Made by a program: the position numbers and the translations under genes. Shown piece after piece: positions 21,730 to 32,556 of a stretch of 64,000 bases of DNA. The notes beneath the pieces were generated by a model. That model was not told the DNA's origin, made no database searches, and worked only from the letters and a program-made list of their open reading frames with translations. The first letter of the stretch is position 1, and every line of letters starts with the position of its first letter. The DNA comes from Eleginops maclovinus (lineage: Eukaryota; Chordata; Actinopteri; Perciformes; Eleginopidae), in the NCBI RefSeq assembly GCF_036324505.1, contig NC_086354.1, positions 7,782,795 through 7,846,794 of the forward strand, written 5' to 3'.

Positions 21730-22885
21730 TCAGGCCTTCTTTGATTTGCCATCCTGGTTTCCCACGTAGCCACAAATGACCTTGGCTAGAATAGCGGTCC
21801 CTGTGATGCCAGTAATGGCCGCCAGTGTCTTCCACATGCTGGCGGTTCCTTCGTGCCTGTCCATGAAGCTCTTGTGGTCAGTGGGCACCAAGATGAACTT
21901 GCGGCCATCCTGCGGGGCCCGCAGGCTCATCACCTGACCCCCCTCCAGCACCACCTCCCCATAACCAGTCAGGATGCTCCCCACCCGCAGCAGCTCCTCG
22001 CTCTCCTCGATCGCCACTGGCTCCTCCCCGTTGATGCCATTTATCACCATGTCTGCCAAGCCCTTTTCGGCTCGTCTAACTTTGAAGTAAACCCTGTCCA
22101 GGTAGCACCCGGAGGCCTCCAGAGGGTTTTGAACCTTCACATACAGGTCATTGATGTAGGCTCCAGGGCTGACCAGACCGAACGGCACAGAGTTGTTGCT
22201 TTCTTTTCTGTTCATTGTCCGGGTACTCCTGGAAAAGTAATCAAACCGTCATCAATAGTCAAATAATAGATAGAGGGAAACTTTGGGTTTGTCTTGTTGT
22301 CTATTGTACCATGTCTTGGTGAGGGAGTTCCAGAATTTCCAGTGCTCCTCCACAGTGATCTTCTGAATCACACCATAACAACGAGGGACAAACTGACTGG
22401 CCAGAGGCTCCCCATCTGCCTGCACCAGACCTCAATACACATATAAAGCAAACTGTTAAACATCTGTGACTTAACCACAGGGGGGAGAAGTACTCATAAA
22501 CTATTAGTTACTTTACACTGCACTTAACCCATTAAAAGCTGCATTTAGTAAAGTGTTAATTGTGATTACCTTCTACAGCAACATACTGAAGTCGCCTGTG
22601 AGGGGACGCTTTCAGTACTTTGACCAAATGTTGATCTGGCTTGAAAATGGGTATTTCCTAGAATGACAAGCAACACAAAATAGTTTTAAAATAAGCATTT
22701 TTTAAATCTGTACACTACTAGAGAGCTGATTGAACACTTAAACATGACTTCAGCAATGATGCATTTGCCTTTAGCTTTTTCAGCTCCTCTTTCTTTTCTT
22801 TGTGCAGATGATAGAAAAGGCCGGAGAAGGCGAAACTGGAGCCAACACCAAGCAGAACCAGCGGATTAACAGGAAAGTCACCCAT
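21730..22885 (-). CDS. MUL1-like mitochondrial outer-membrane protein lacking the RING finger
   Basis: MUL1/MAPL is an E3 ubiquitin/SUMO ligase of the mitochondrial outer membrane: TM helix, intermembrane-space BAM/GIDE domain, second TM helix, cytosolic RING. Here four coding exons (22769-22885, 22570-22657, 22310-22430, 21730-22228) give 274 residues in consistent phase. Residues 1-40 hold TM1 (PLVLLGVGSSFAFSGLFYHL) and a basic KEKKEELKK stretch. The middle follows MUL1 (YVAVEGLVQADGEPLASQFV, GVIQKITVEEHW, then VPFGLVSPG and ESEELLRVGSILTGYGEVVL). TM2 is TLAAITGITGTAILAKVICG. The protein then ends at GNQDGKSKKA, where MUL1 continues for about 90 residues into a C3HC4 RING. The start at 22883-22885 follows an acceptor (CCTTACAG), with a 5' UTR exon at about 23030-23100. 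Intron 1 uses a GC donor (AAAG|GCAAAT). Without a RING it cannot be a conventional E3; a regulatory or structural paralogue is inferred. Confidence 0.8.
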
Positions 22886-23100
22886 ATCTGTAAGGGTATA
22901 AATACACAACATGGTTGGCACAGTTCAGTAAACTATTGTACACAAGATATTTAGTAGAGTAACAGTACGTGTTGTCCTTTTGAAGGGGAAAAGTAAAGTA
23001 AGATAAGTCAAACGAAGCGTACCTGTGAGTAAACAGCTCTGCTGAGGTATCTTCAATAACGTTTGTTTCACTTCCTCGAGTGCCCACGTTGCGTCATGTT

Positions 23101-23424
23101 TCAGCAGCCAATAGGGAGTAAGCAGCATTTCTCCATTAGGGTTTTGGCCACCAGGTAGCAGCAGTGTCCCGTGGAACCCTTTTTATTTCTAACCAACTAA
23201 CATTTTGCACCGCTCTGTTGACAGTGCTTTGAAAACAAGGCTTATTTTCTCAAAACACAATTCACAAAACCACACACCCATAGTGAAAAACACCTCATAT
23301 ATCTGGCAAAATTAAGCACTGCCGTCAAAACTACATAAACACTTTCACACATATTATGTCGTTCTGTATGTAGAGAATTCTCTTATTATTTATTTTCTGC
23401 AAAAGCACAACGCATAGCTACAGT
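23101..23424. other. Upstream region of the MUL1-like gene
   Basis: No gene or clear repeat family seen. It presumably includes the minus-strand promoter of the MUL1-like gene close to 23100, but no TATA-like element was identified. Confidence 0.4.
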
Positions 23425-23871
23425 TCAAGGTTTCAAGGTTTCAAGGTTTCAAGGCTTTATTGGTCATATGCACAGCATATACAACGTATATGCTGTGCAG
23501 CATATACAACGTATATGCTGCAAATAGTAAAGTGACCGTCAGTCCTAGAGCCCGCGTGTATGCAACGTATATGCTGTGCATATGAAAATCTTATGTCGCG
23601 TGCTCCTCCAACAACTCAACATACATGGTGCAAATAAGATAAATAAAATAGTGCAAAAAGAGAGAAGAATATTTACAATAACAACAATAAAGATTTGAGG
23701 ATGTGAAATATATACATATGTGGAATACATTGAAAGTATTAAAACACTTTACACTGTTGAATGAGGAGGTATGGGCAGATGCATATATTATGTATAGCAG
23801 ATGTATATGGCAGATATGTATAATATATAGATATGTGTACTATAAACAGATATGTATGGCAGATGTGTATA

Positions 23872-23903
<32 letters not shown>

Positions 23904-24762
23904 ACTATAAAAAGATGTGAGTAGACATTCACACAGCTCAGGAGTTCAGTAGTCTTATAGCCTGTGGTATAAAACTGTCTCTGAGTCTGGTAGTCTTGGT
24001 CCGGATGCTGCGGTACCGTCTGCCAGACGGCAGCAGACAGAACAGATTGTAGCTGGGGTGATTGGGGTCCTTTAATATCCTACCGGCCTTCTTCCTACAC
24101 CGCTGGGTGTAGAGGTCCTCCATGGATGGCAGCTCCGTCCTGGTGATGTGCTGAGCAGTTTTCACCACCCTCTGTAGAGTCTTACGGTTGAGGGCGGTGC
24201 AACTGCCATACCAGGCGGTGATGCAGCCAGTCAGGATACTCTCGATGGTGCACCTGTAGAAGTTGCAGAGTATCCTGGAGTCCATGTTGAACTTCCGCAG
24301 CCTGCGGAGGAAGAAGAGCCGCTGTCGAGCCGTCTTGGATATGACCCTGGTGTGATGTGTCCATGTCAGGTCCTCACTGATGTTTACCCCGAGGAACCTG
24401 AAGCTGCTGACTCTAGCCACAGGAGTCCCGTCGATGGTGATGGGTGTGTGTGCCTCTCTCTGCCTCTTCCTGTAGTCCACAATCAGCTCCTTTGTTTTGC
24501 TGACGTTGAGATGGAGGTTGTTGTCCTGGCACCAAGATGTCAGGGCTCTGACCTCCTCTCTGTACGCCGTCTCGTCGCCGTCTGTGATCAGGCCGATGAC
24601 GGTCGTGTCGTCAGCAAACTTGATGATGGTGTTGGAGCTGTGTGTGGCCACGCAGTCGTGCGTGAACAGGGAGTAGAGGAGAGGGCTGAGCACACAACCC
24701 TGAGGGGCTCCGGTGTTGAGGGTCAAGGTGGAGGATGTGATGTAAAGTTGTGTAAACAAAAG
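23425..24762 (-). mobile_element. 5'-truncated Rex1-like LINE (reverse transcriptase C-terminal half)
   Basis: One minus-strand open frame (stop at 23938, reaching back to about 24759) encodes the RT C-terminal half of a non-LTR retrotransposon: TGAPQGCVLSPLLYSLFTHD, the catalytic FADDTTVIG, LNVSKTKELIVDYR, FRFLGVNISEDLTW, and the tail PSGRRYRSIRTKTTRLRDSF. It has no internal stop, so it is fairly young, but lacks the endonuclease and the first part of RT. Its 3' end on the left finishes in tandem CAAGGTTT octamers (about 23426-23456), typical of Rex1/CR1-group elements, with degenerate ATATACAACGTATATGCTG repeats and a short TA array (about 23875-23891) in the 3' UTR. Confidence 0.85.
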
Positions 24763-25426
24763 TGATACCTACAGTAAAAATACAGTCAAATACAGTAAAT
24801 GGAAAGGAAAACTTTAAGGGAAAAATAAATACGAAAATCTGAGTCAGTTTAAATAATTATGCTTTATTTGTAATTTTAGTGTGTTAATTAAAAAAAATGC
24901 AATATTGTGCACAATCTTGTGTTCAAACATTTTTTCCATTGAGTTTCAACAGGAAACCCTTTTGTCAATTGTTCACACTCAAGCCAACGCTGGAAGATAT
25001 TTTGAATACCATACATTAAGAGTCCAAATTTCACTTAAACAAAAGAAAAAGGTATTGACAAAACACATTTTACAGAATGGTTACTCTCACTATTATATTA
25101 TCTTTTCTGCATTCACATATCGGTGTTACATTAATATTGTGTTCGGTTGAATTGACGCATAATTGTATTACTTCATATATTCTGTGTAGGTGATTCTATA
25201 ACCATGCATCATTTATTACATACTGATCATTCACATTTTGTATGTAAAATGCTCTTTTGAAAGTGAAGTATAATCAACATAGCTACAATACCTTAAAATA
25301 TTAGATAAAACATAAATAAAGCAAAAACCAATCCCTTTAAATGTTTATCCTTGTGGAACAATGCATATTCACACTGTCATGACTCTAAAATGATTCAAAT
25401 TAAACAAGAACACTTTGCTTACTTTG
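24763..25426. other. AT-rich intergenic DNA
   Basis: Between the Rex1-like LINE and the hAT element. No coding, RNA or repeat feature recognised. Confidence 0.5.
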
Positions 25427-25434
25427 TATTAAAG

Positions 25435-27973
25435 CAGTGATACTCACTATTTTTTTCTCAAGAGCCACATAGGAAGAAAAAAGACAGGAGGAGAGCCGCA
25501 CATGTACATTAACATACCACGCCTTTGCAAATGTGCACAAACGTCCACAAAAAAGACAAAAGCAATATCATTTCAATTAAGATATTTATTACCTTAGTAC
25601 TGGGATGAGCGGAACATTGCTTGCATGGCCTTGACCTTCTTGATGTTGTATTTGTAATTTGTTGTTGCAATCACAGTGAGACATTCAAGATGAGCATTTG
25701 TCAGTCGGTTTCTCTGTTTCCTCTTGATAATGTTCATAGTTGAAAATGTTGACTCGCAGGTGTATGTGCTCACAAAAAAAGACATCACTTTCTGCACAAG
25801 GGGTTTCAAAGTGGGAAAACTTTCTTCAGAAACCAAACTCCAGAAGTGACCAACACCTTCTTTGAGTTCAGCTTGGAGAATGGCATTTGTTTGCAGCTCA
25901 ACTATTTCACACTCCAGAGCAGCACGATCACCAGGGCAGAGCTGAGTGATGGATGGAGTGAGAGAGGTTACATCCATGTTGAAGGGGTTCTCAATAAAAT
26001 TGAAAATGTTCTGTTGCTCAATCACGTCACTGAACCTGGACTCAAACTCAAGCTTCAGTTCCTCCCAAACTTTAACAAATCCAGTATAGCTGAAATGCTG
26101 CAGCAGTGATGGGTCTCGTGTGGTTGTTTCTCTCAGTTTGGGGAAGTGAATGAGTACTCTGTCAGGTATCCACAGAGCAGTTATTTTGCTTTTGAATGCT
26201 ATGACTGCTCTCAGCATGTCACTTGGGAGCTTGTCTCTTCCTTGGAGTTGCAGGTTGAGAGAATTCAGGTGACATGTAATGTCAGTAAGGAGGGCCAGCT
26301 GCACAATCCACTGTGGATCTTTCAACTCTAGCTGTTGCTTCCCCTTGCTGTCCAAGAAGGTGCTGATCTCAGGAAGGAGGCTCAGGAACCGCTCCAGCAC
26401 TCTCCCACGAGACAGCCATCTCACTGCATTGTGCAACACTAAGTCGCTGTATTCTGTTTCATAGTCTTCGATTAATTGTCGGAACTGTCTGTGGTTTAGT
26501 GGTCTTGACACTATATAGTTGACCACATGCACAACAACTTGCATGACGTTTGAAATGCATGGTTTCTCAGTTTTGACACCAAGGCCTCCTGGTGGATGAT
26601 ACAGTGGAAGCTGGTGAAATTTGGCATTTCATCCCTTTTTTTCATGAGGCCAACAAGACCCTTCTCTTTGCCTCGCATGCTTGGGGCACCATCAGTACAG
26701 ACACTTGCGAGTTTGGACCAGCTGAGATTATTTTCCTCAAAAAATGCCAAAAGTGCATTCAGGACATCCTCGCCTCTTGTTTGGCCCTGGAGTGGTAGTA
26801 AACACAGCATTTCTTCTCGAAAAGCGTTTTCTTTTGGGAACCTCACCCAAACGCACAGCTGAGCTATATCTGTGACGTTAGTGCTTTCGTCCACTGCGAT
26901 GCTGAAAGAAGGTGCGGCGCGCAGATCAGCAAGCAGCTGGTCACGGATGTCCTTTCCTATATTTTCCATCCGCCTTATTATCGTGGAATCAGAGAGCTGT
27001 AGTGCTTTTAATCTTTTGATTATCTCTTGCTTGTTGGCGAAGTCTCTGAACACTATTTCAGCGGAAGCCAAGAAACAGTTTTTAACCGTTTCGGAGTCCG
27101 AGAAAGGTTTTTTGTCCCGGGCCAAAATCCACGCTATCTCAAAAGATGCCTCTGTTAGAAGCTCGGCAGCGGAGCTTGTCTTGTGGATAAGTCGTTGCTG
27201 CTCCCCAACTGAAGTAATGAGCTGTGTAATTTTATTCTTTCTTACTTCACTGCCAGGTGGATACTTTTCATTAAACTGTGGATGCGCTGTTCTGAAATGC
27301 CTCTCCAAGTTACTCCTTTTAAAGCAGGCACGAGTTTCATTGCACAATAAGCACAGCGGGGTGTTATTATGGAGAAGAAACAAAAACTCATCCGTCCATT
27401 TATCTTGAAATTTCCTGTGCTCATCTTTTATGCTTCGTACCTTCCTTTTTTTACACTGACTTTCCGTCTGGCTGCTTGTCCCCTCGTCGGGGTCTGCATG
27501 CTGATCCTCACACTCTCTCCCCTCTCTGTTTCTTGCATCTGTCTGTGTCTCTCGATCTCCTGCATCTATTCTTGCAACTCTTCCATCTCCTGCATCAGCT
27601 AATTTCGGTCCCTTCCTAATTAAAAAACGATCCATTTTGTGATCACTGATTTTTGCATATCACATCCGACGTAGCATTGGCACGTGCGAAGTTCAAACGT
27701 TTAAGTATCTATAAACAAATGTTTGGTGGGATGCGTTGCCAGGTACGGCGGCCCCTTTAGAACAAAAGTTAGTTCGGCTTTTTTTTGTTGCATAGGCTAC
27801 TTATCGGAATGCAGATGATTATGTTGTAGCGTTCACTATATGGTTCGGGAGCACATTTGAAAGGTTGTGTTTTTTTTTAAAATTATTATTAATATTTTTT
27901 AGGCTTGCGCGAGCCGCCAAGTAAAGCTTCTCGAGCCGCATGTGGCTCGCGAGCCGCGCAATGAGTAACAGTG
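25435..27973 (-). mobile_element. hAT-superfamily DNA transposon with perfect 8-bp target duplication
   Basis: The element is bounded by the 8-bp duplication TATTAAAG (25427-25434 and 27974-27981). Its short terminal inverted repeats are CAGTGATACTCA on the left and, inverted, CACTGTTACTCA on the right, a form typical of hAT elements. Subterminal GAGCCACAT / GAGCCGC-type motifs recur near both ends, as expected for transposase binding sites. Length about 2.54 kb, with one minus-strand transposase gene. Confidence 0.95.
25594..27635 (-). pseudogene. hAT transposase (BED zinc finger) with one frameshift
   Basis: ATG at 27633-27635, stop at 25594. The first open part (27635 to about 26550) has a basic N-terminus (CKKRKVRSIKDEHRKF), a BED-type zinc finger (CLLC, then a HFRTAH pair), and the catalytic region with SIAVDESTNVTD and CTDGAPSMRGKEKGL. 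At about 26549-26552 one base is missing (CAAACG), so the frame moves to the second part, which continues without stop: WLSRGRVLERFLSLLPEIS, and the hAT dimerisation segment STYTCESTFSTMNIIKRKQR near the end. Apart from that shift the gene is complete, about 680 codons. It resembles the transposons related to the domesticated ZBED5/SCAND3/GTF2IRD2 proteins, but its intact transposon ends show this copy is not domesticated. Confidence 0.9.
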
Positions 27974-27981
27974 TATTAAAG

Positions 27982-28328
27982 GGTCAAATGCACAGCAGTG
28001 AAAAGCAACACATCCATTAACTGAGATATTACATTAGAGGTACTCGAGTACTGCACATTACACTTCTAGTTCACTACATTTCAGAGAACAATATTGTACT
28101 TTTGACTCCACTGCATTTATCGGACAGTCACCAGTTAATAGGAACAAAAGCATTTGAGAAGATAAGAACACTCAGATTTCCTTAGACGGGTGATCATTTT
28201 TATTCGGGGGTGAAATGTAACACCAGCGTACATTTACTGAAGTAGCGTACTGAAGTATTATTTTGAACAAATTGGACTTTACTTAAGTATTTTCATTGTA
28301 TGCTACTCCAATACATTTAAGAGGCCAT
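27982..28328. repeat. Dispersed teleost repeat (left part), split by a solo LTR
   Basis: AT-rich sequence with phrases such as GACTCCACTGCATTTAT, ACTTTACTTAAGTATTTTC and TACTCCAATACATTTA. Similar phrases occur at about 16110-16440 (eif2b5 intron 13) and 55250-55450 (klhl40 intron 5). It appears to resume after the LTR (TATTGTACTTTTTACTCA at about 28644-28665). The family is not identified. Confidence 0.45.
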
Positions 28329-28641
28329 TGTGAGCGTTCGGGCTCATACCTACGTTCCCAATGATAGAAGGACCACTCGGTACTTTGAAACACAATGAAA
28401 TCTTTATTAGGCTACAGATCAGTACTTTCACAGTGGTACTGGCCGTTAGTGGCTCTCGTCCTGCGGGCGAGGGGAAACAATCCTCATTCAGGCCCCCGTC
28501 TACTGCAACAGAGCTGAACCAGGTTACGACCATGACTTTAATCAGTGCCTGATTACCTGATCCCGATCAGCTGTCTGGCCTCCGGCTGAGCCACTCCTAC
28601 CACTCCAGCAGCCGGCGCCCTAACCACACCCCGCTGCCACA
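28329..28641 (-). mobile_element. Solo LTR with 5-bp target duplication
   Basis: A 313-bp unit starting TGTGAGCG and ending TGCCACA (TG...CA ends in either orientation), flanked by GCCAT at 28324-28328 and 28642-28646. On the minus strand it contains a polyadenylation signal (TTTATT on plus, 28403-28408) in the position expected for an LTR R region. No internal gag/pol sequence is present, so it is a solo LTR left by recombination between two LTRs; retroelement family unknown. Confidence 0.8.
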
Positions 28642-28848
28642 GCCATATTGTACTTTTTACTCAACTATTTATTTATCACATTGTGTGTTTTTATATGCTT
28701 ATATCATTTGATGCTGTAGTTATCAATCAAGTATTTTACAACGCCTCTAAAATACCTCCCCATTGTCAATAACTAAAAGATTAAAATGTCAAATGATAAA
28801 AACAGGATAATATAATATTCCTTATAAATACTTTGAAAGAGCTTTTCA

Positions 28849-28849
<1 letters not shown>

Positions 28850-28910
<61 letters not shown>

Positions 28911-30054
28911 ATTGTATTTGAACGCGCCTTTCTCGGCACTCAAGGATACCGTACATGATATACACACAAAGACAATAAAAGGAATCAACAATGCAAGTAA
29001 AAAAATAAAAACAATAGACGGTGACAGAGGAATTGATATCAAGTGGAATAAGCAGTTTTGAACAGATGTGTTTTGAGCTGGGTTTTGAAATGGGGGAATG
29101 AATCCATGTTTCTGAGTTGGGGTGGTAATGATTTCCAGAGACGGGGAGCAGTGGCTGAATGCTCTGCTCCCCATGGTGATGAGACGGGCGGAGGGGACGG
29201 ACAGGTGTATGGAGGAAGAAGATCTGAGGGAGCGGGAGGGAGTGGGAACATGGAGGAGGTCGGACAGATATGGGGGGGCGAGGTTGTGGATGGCTTTGAA
29301 TGTTAACAGGAGGACTTTGAATTGACTACGGAACTGGAGCTGTTGGAGGACAGGAGTGATGTGTTGGATGGAGGGGGTCCGAGTTATGATGCGGGCAGCT
29401 GAATTCGGACTAATTGAAGTTTATGGAGAGTTTTTTGAGGGAGGCCGAAGAGGAGAGAGTTGCAGTAATCCAGACGGGTGACGAGCCTGTTGACAAGGAT
29501 GGCGGCAGTGTGTGGGGTAAGGGAGGGGCGGAGGTGAATGATGTTTCGTAGTGGAAGTAGGCAGACCGGGTGATGTTATTGATGTGGGATTGAAAGGACA
29601 GTGTGCTGTCAAGGATGACACCCAGACTCTTAACCTGGGGGGAGGGTGACACAGAGGAGTTGTCGATAGTGAGGGAAAAGCTGTCTGTTTTGGATAGAGT
29701 GGATTTGGTGCCGATGAGGAGAACCTCGGTTTTGTTACTGTTTAGCTTAAGGACGTTTTGAGTGAACCAGGTTTTTATTTCAGAGATGCAATCGGCGACG
29801 GAGGTGGGCGGAAGAGTGGACGAGGGTTTAGTGGTGAGGTAGAGCTGGGTGTCATCAGCATAGCAGTGGAATTGAATGTTGAATTTGCGGAGGATATTGC
29901 CGAGGGGAGGGAGGTAGATGATGAAGAGGAGGGGCCCCAGGACAGAGCCCTGGGGCACACCTGAAGTGACGGCGGAGGGGATGGAATTAAAGGATTTGAG
30001 TTGAATGAACTGAGTGCGGCCAGAGAGGTAAGATGTGAACCAGTGTAATGGAGT
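28850..30054 (-). mobile_element. 5'-truncated L2-like LINE with (ATT)n tail
   Basis: Minus-strand RT remains: [19 protein letters not shown] (29900-29970), catalytic [47 protein letters not shown], and in shifted frames the usual C-terminal region RLWNSLPPQLRNMDSFPHF. At least two frameshifts break the ORF. The AAT/ATT array at about 28851-28910 follows the 3' end and is best read as the element's tail. The left-truncated 5' end abuts the TOG-domain pseudogene at about 30054. Confidence 0.85.
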
Positions 30055-32527
30055 GTGGGTGATTTATTTCCATATCAAACTGGAAGCCTTTGTGGACAGG
30101 AGAACTCCGCTGAGTTCAGGATCCTGAACATACAGAGGACTCAGAGGTCTTCATTAACTCGACAAGCAGAGATGCTTTGCGCTGCTGAGAAAGCGAGACA
30201 TGAGGCAGTCCTGGACAGAGTGAGACGCTGTGTTCAGGGTCGCATTTGTCCCTTACCTCAAAAACCAGCTTTCTGCAGAAGCCCAGAACTCTTTTGGCAA
30301 GAGAGGATAAGCCCTCTTTTAGATTTACCTCGCTTGAACTGGGAGTACATCAAGAAACACCAGCTCCTGAGTCCTGAAAGTTTGGAGGAGAAGGACTCCT
30401 TTTGGGACAAGGTGCGTCTCAGCAGTAAGACAGCTGCAAAGGCATGTGAAGCAGGAGGAGACCAGAGGTCAACTTCATTCACCTGTTCTTCGTACAGCCT
30501 CAGCAGTGTGGACACTCACACACCCAGTGAGCTGAGAGCCATTCCTCTGATAGAGGATACAGTCATACCTGCTCCTCCTGCGGCCGAGGTTCCACTCGCC
30601 AGGAGAAGAGTGTCTTTCCTGCTTGTTTTGTCTGTCAAAGTCAGTGGAGCAGGTCAGTTTCTCACAAGACATACTGCTGAATGGGGACCTCCATTTTCTG
30701 TGTAGAAAAGACATGAAGTGATACTTATGCCGTTAATCTCAGCAGAAAAGGTAGAAGTAAAAGGCTGTACACTCCAATCGGCTAAAAGTCATGTTGAGGC
30801 TTTTATCGAAAAAGTGGATCGCTTTGAGCTTGAGCACGTCTCTCCACCTCGACCCCCTGCGGCTCCCAAGAAGACCCCTGCAGTGGCTCGAAAGAGGACC
30901 GCTGCAGTTGCAGTGGCTCCTACAAAGAGCTCAACAGCGGCTCCTAATGTGAGCCCTGTGATGACGCCTTTACACTCGACCCCTCCAACAGTTCCCAGAG
31001 CCAAGAGAAGGGTAGCTCGACCTGGGATGTTGCAGCAGCCTGCAAAAGCCATCAGTGTAGCCGGTAAGTTGATCTATACACATCCTTAACAATTCTAATA
31101 CAAGCTGTGAACTTTACACAGAGGGTTCTTATAGGTTTTTGTGAACACACGATAGGTTAGCATGATAATTTGTGACACACACACATACATGAGTTCAGTG
31201 CTTTGACTGAATAATTTGCTGTTAACAGGACAGAACGCAGCCAGTGACTTCAGCCTCCAGACTAGAAATGATAAACAAGTTGAAAAGGTTCAGCTGCAGC
31301 CATTGACCAGTCCGAAGGAAAGCCTGTCTACCTGCTTCAAGCTGCTCGCCTCCAACGACTGGTAAGCAATAAAGAGCAAATAGTTAGTTTGACATCAAAT
31401 TGGTACAACATCTTAGAAGAGTGTGAAATTGTACTTAGCTTGACTTTACATTGAAAGTAAGCAGTGTTTGCAGTAGCAGGTTTAACTGCAAGTGAGTTAT
31501 TATATCTATTTTATAACTGACCATCATTTTATCATGTAAACTCACAGGGAGAAATAAGTGCGAAGTTTGAAAATATTTCAAGCTCTGGCACAGCTCCACT
31601 CCCAGACTCTCAAGATGAAACGCTGTGAAGTGTGTCTGGTTCTAATTGAGGAGGTATATTACACACTTTCCTATCTTTGTATCTTTGTTCAGATCTCTTG
31701 TCTCACGCAGTTATCATTGGCCAAAATGTCCCTACAGACCTGAGTGATAACAGCCATTTTTTAATAGTTGAATAACCTACGCTCAGCAGTTGCCTGTGAG
31801 GCCATGACCACTTTGGCTGAGCTCTATGTGAACCTCAAAAAGGCAATGGACCCTGAGGTTGAAGGAACAGACTGAGCCCTGCTGCTCAAACTACCGCAGG
31901 GCGCGAACAACTTCGCTGTTCAGCAGCAGGCCAATCTTGCACTGGATGCCATGGTAGAGAACTGCAGCCATGGTCGGACAGTGAGCACTCTATTGAACGC
32001 GGGACTGAAGTAAGTAGAGAGGCTACATTCACTTTAGCAGCAGAAGTTATCAGACAAAAGGAAATTGGGGGGACATTAAACAGTAAGTGATCAGTTTGTC
32101 TCACATATCATCATCTATTTGTCCCTCTTAGTCACCGTTGTGTCGCAGTAAGAAAGAGCATGGCACAGCACCTGCACCTCCTGGGCGTCAGATTTGGAGC
32201 AGCTTGCGTCTTGGCAGCTGGAACAAGCTTCACCGAACGCTTCCTAAAAGCGGTCTCCAAAATGTATGTGGAGGCTGCACCAGACGTGAGGTACGTTGTC
32301 CTCTTGTAATGTGCGCCTTTTGGTTTTGTGTTGATGGTTTTTACCATCTCAATTTCATTTATCTGAATTTGTGCTTAACAATTCACTTATTCCTTCACAG
32401 GCACCACGGACAGATCCTCCTCCAGAAGCTGGCTTCCAACCAGAGATTTCTTAACCTGTGGACAAAGATCATCCCAAAAACAGAAAGAGCTCCGCTGGAC
32501 AAGACCCTGAAGAAGGCCCAGCTGTAA
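30055..32527 (+). pseudogene. TOG-domain protein, C-terminal part (TOGARAM/FAM179 family), two in-frame stops
   Basis: TOGARAM (Crescerin) proteins act in the axoneme, using TOG HEAT arrays to promote tubulin assembly in cilia. Seven exons with good GT-AG junctions and matching phase: about 30117-30652, 30746-31063, 31229-31361, 31548-31653, 31768-32009, 32132-32290, 32401-32527. The last four form one TOG domain (ALAQLHSQTLK, RSAVACEAMTTLAELYVNLK, NLALDAMVENCSHGRTVST, HRCVAVRKSMAQHLHLLG, HHGQILLQKLASNQRFLNLW), ending KKAQL*, with a polyadenylation signal at 32551-32556. Earlier exons encode a Pro/Ala/Lys-rich linker. In-frame stops: TAA at 31555-31557 (after WEK) and TGA at 31873-31875 (after VEGTD). 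No ATG or N-terminal TOG exons precede it; the L2-like LINE borders it directly. Preserved splice sites suggest recent loss. The exact paralogue (TOGARAM2 likeliest) is not certain. Confidence 0.75.
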
Positions 32528-32556
32528 AACTGGAGAAAATGCACAATGTAAATAAA

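Noticed and set aside
24352..24765. 137-codon plus-strand open frame
   Set aside because: Antisense shadow of the Rex1-like reverse transcriptase.
25594..27635. Domesticated ZBED/SCAND3-type host gene
   Set aside because: It sits inside intact transposon ends with a perfect target duplication and has a frameshift, so it is the element's own transposase.
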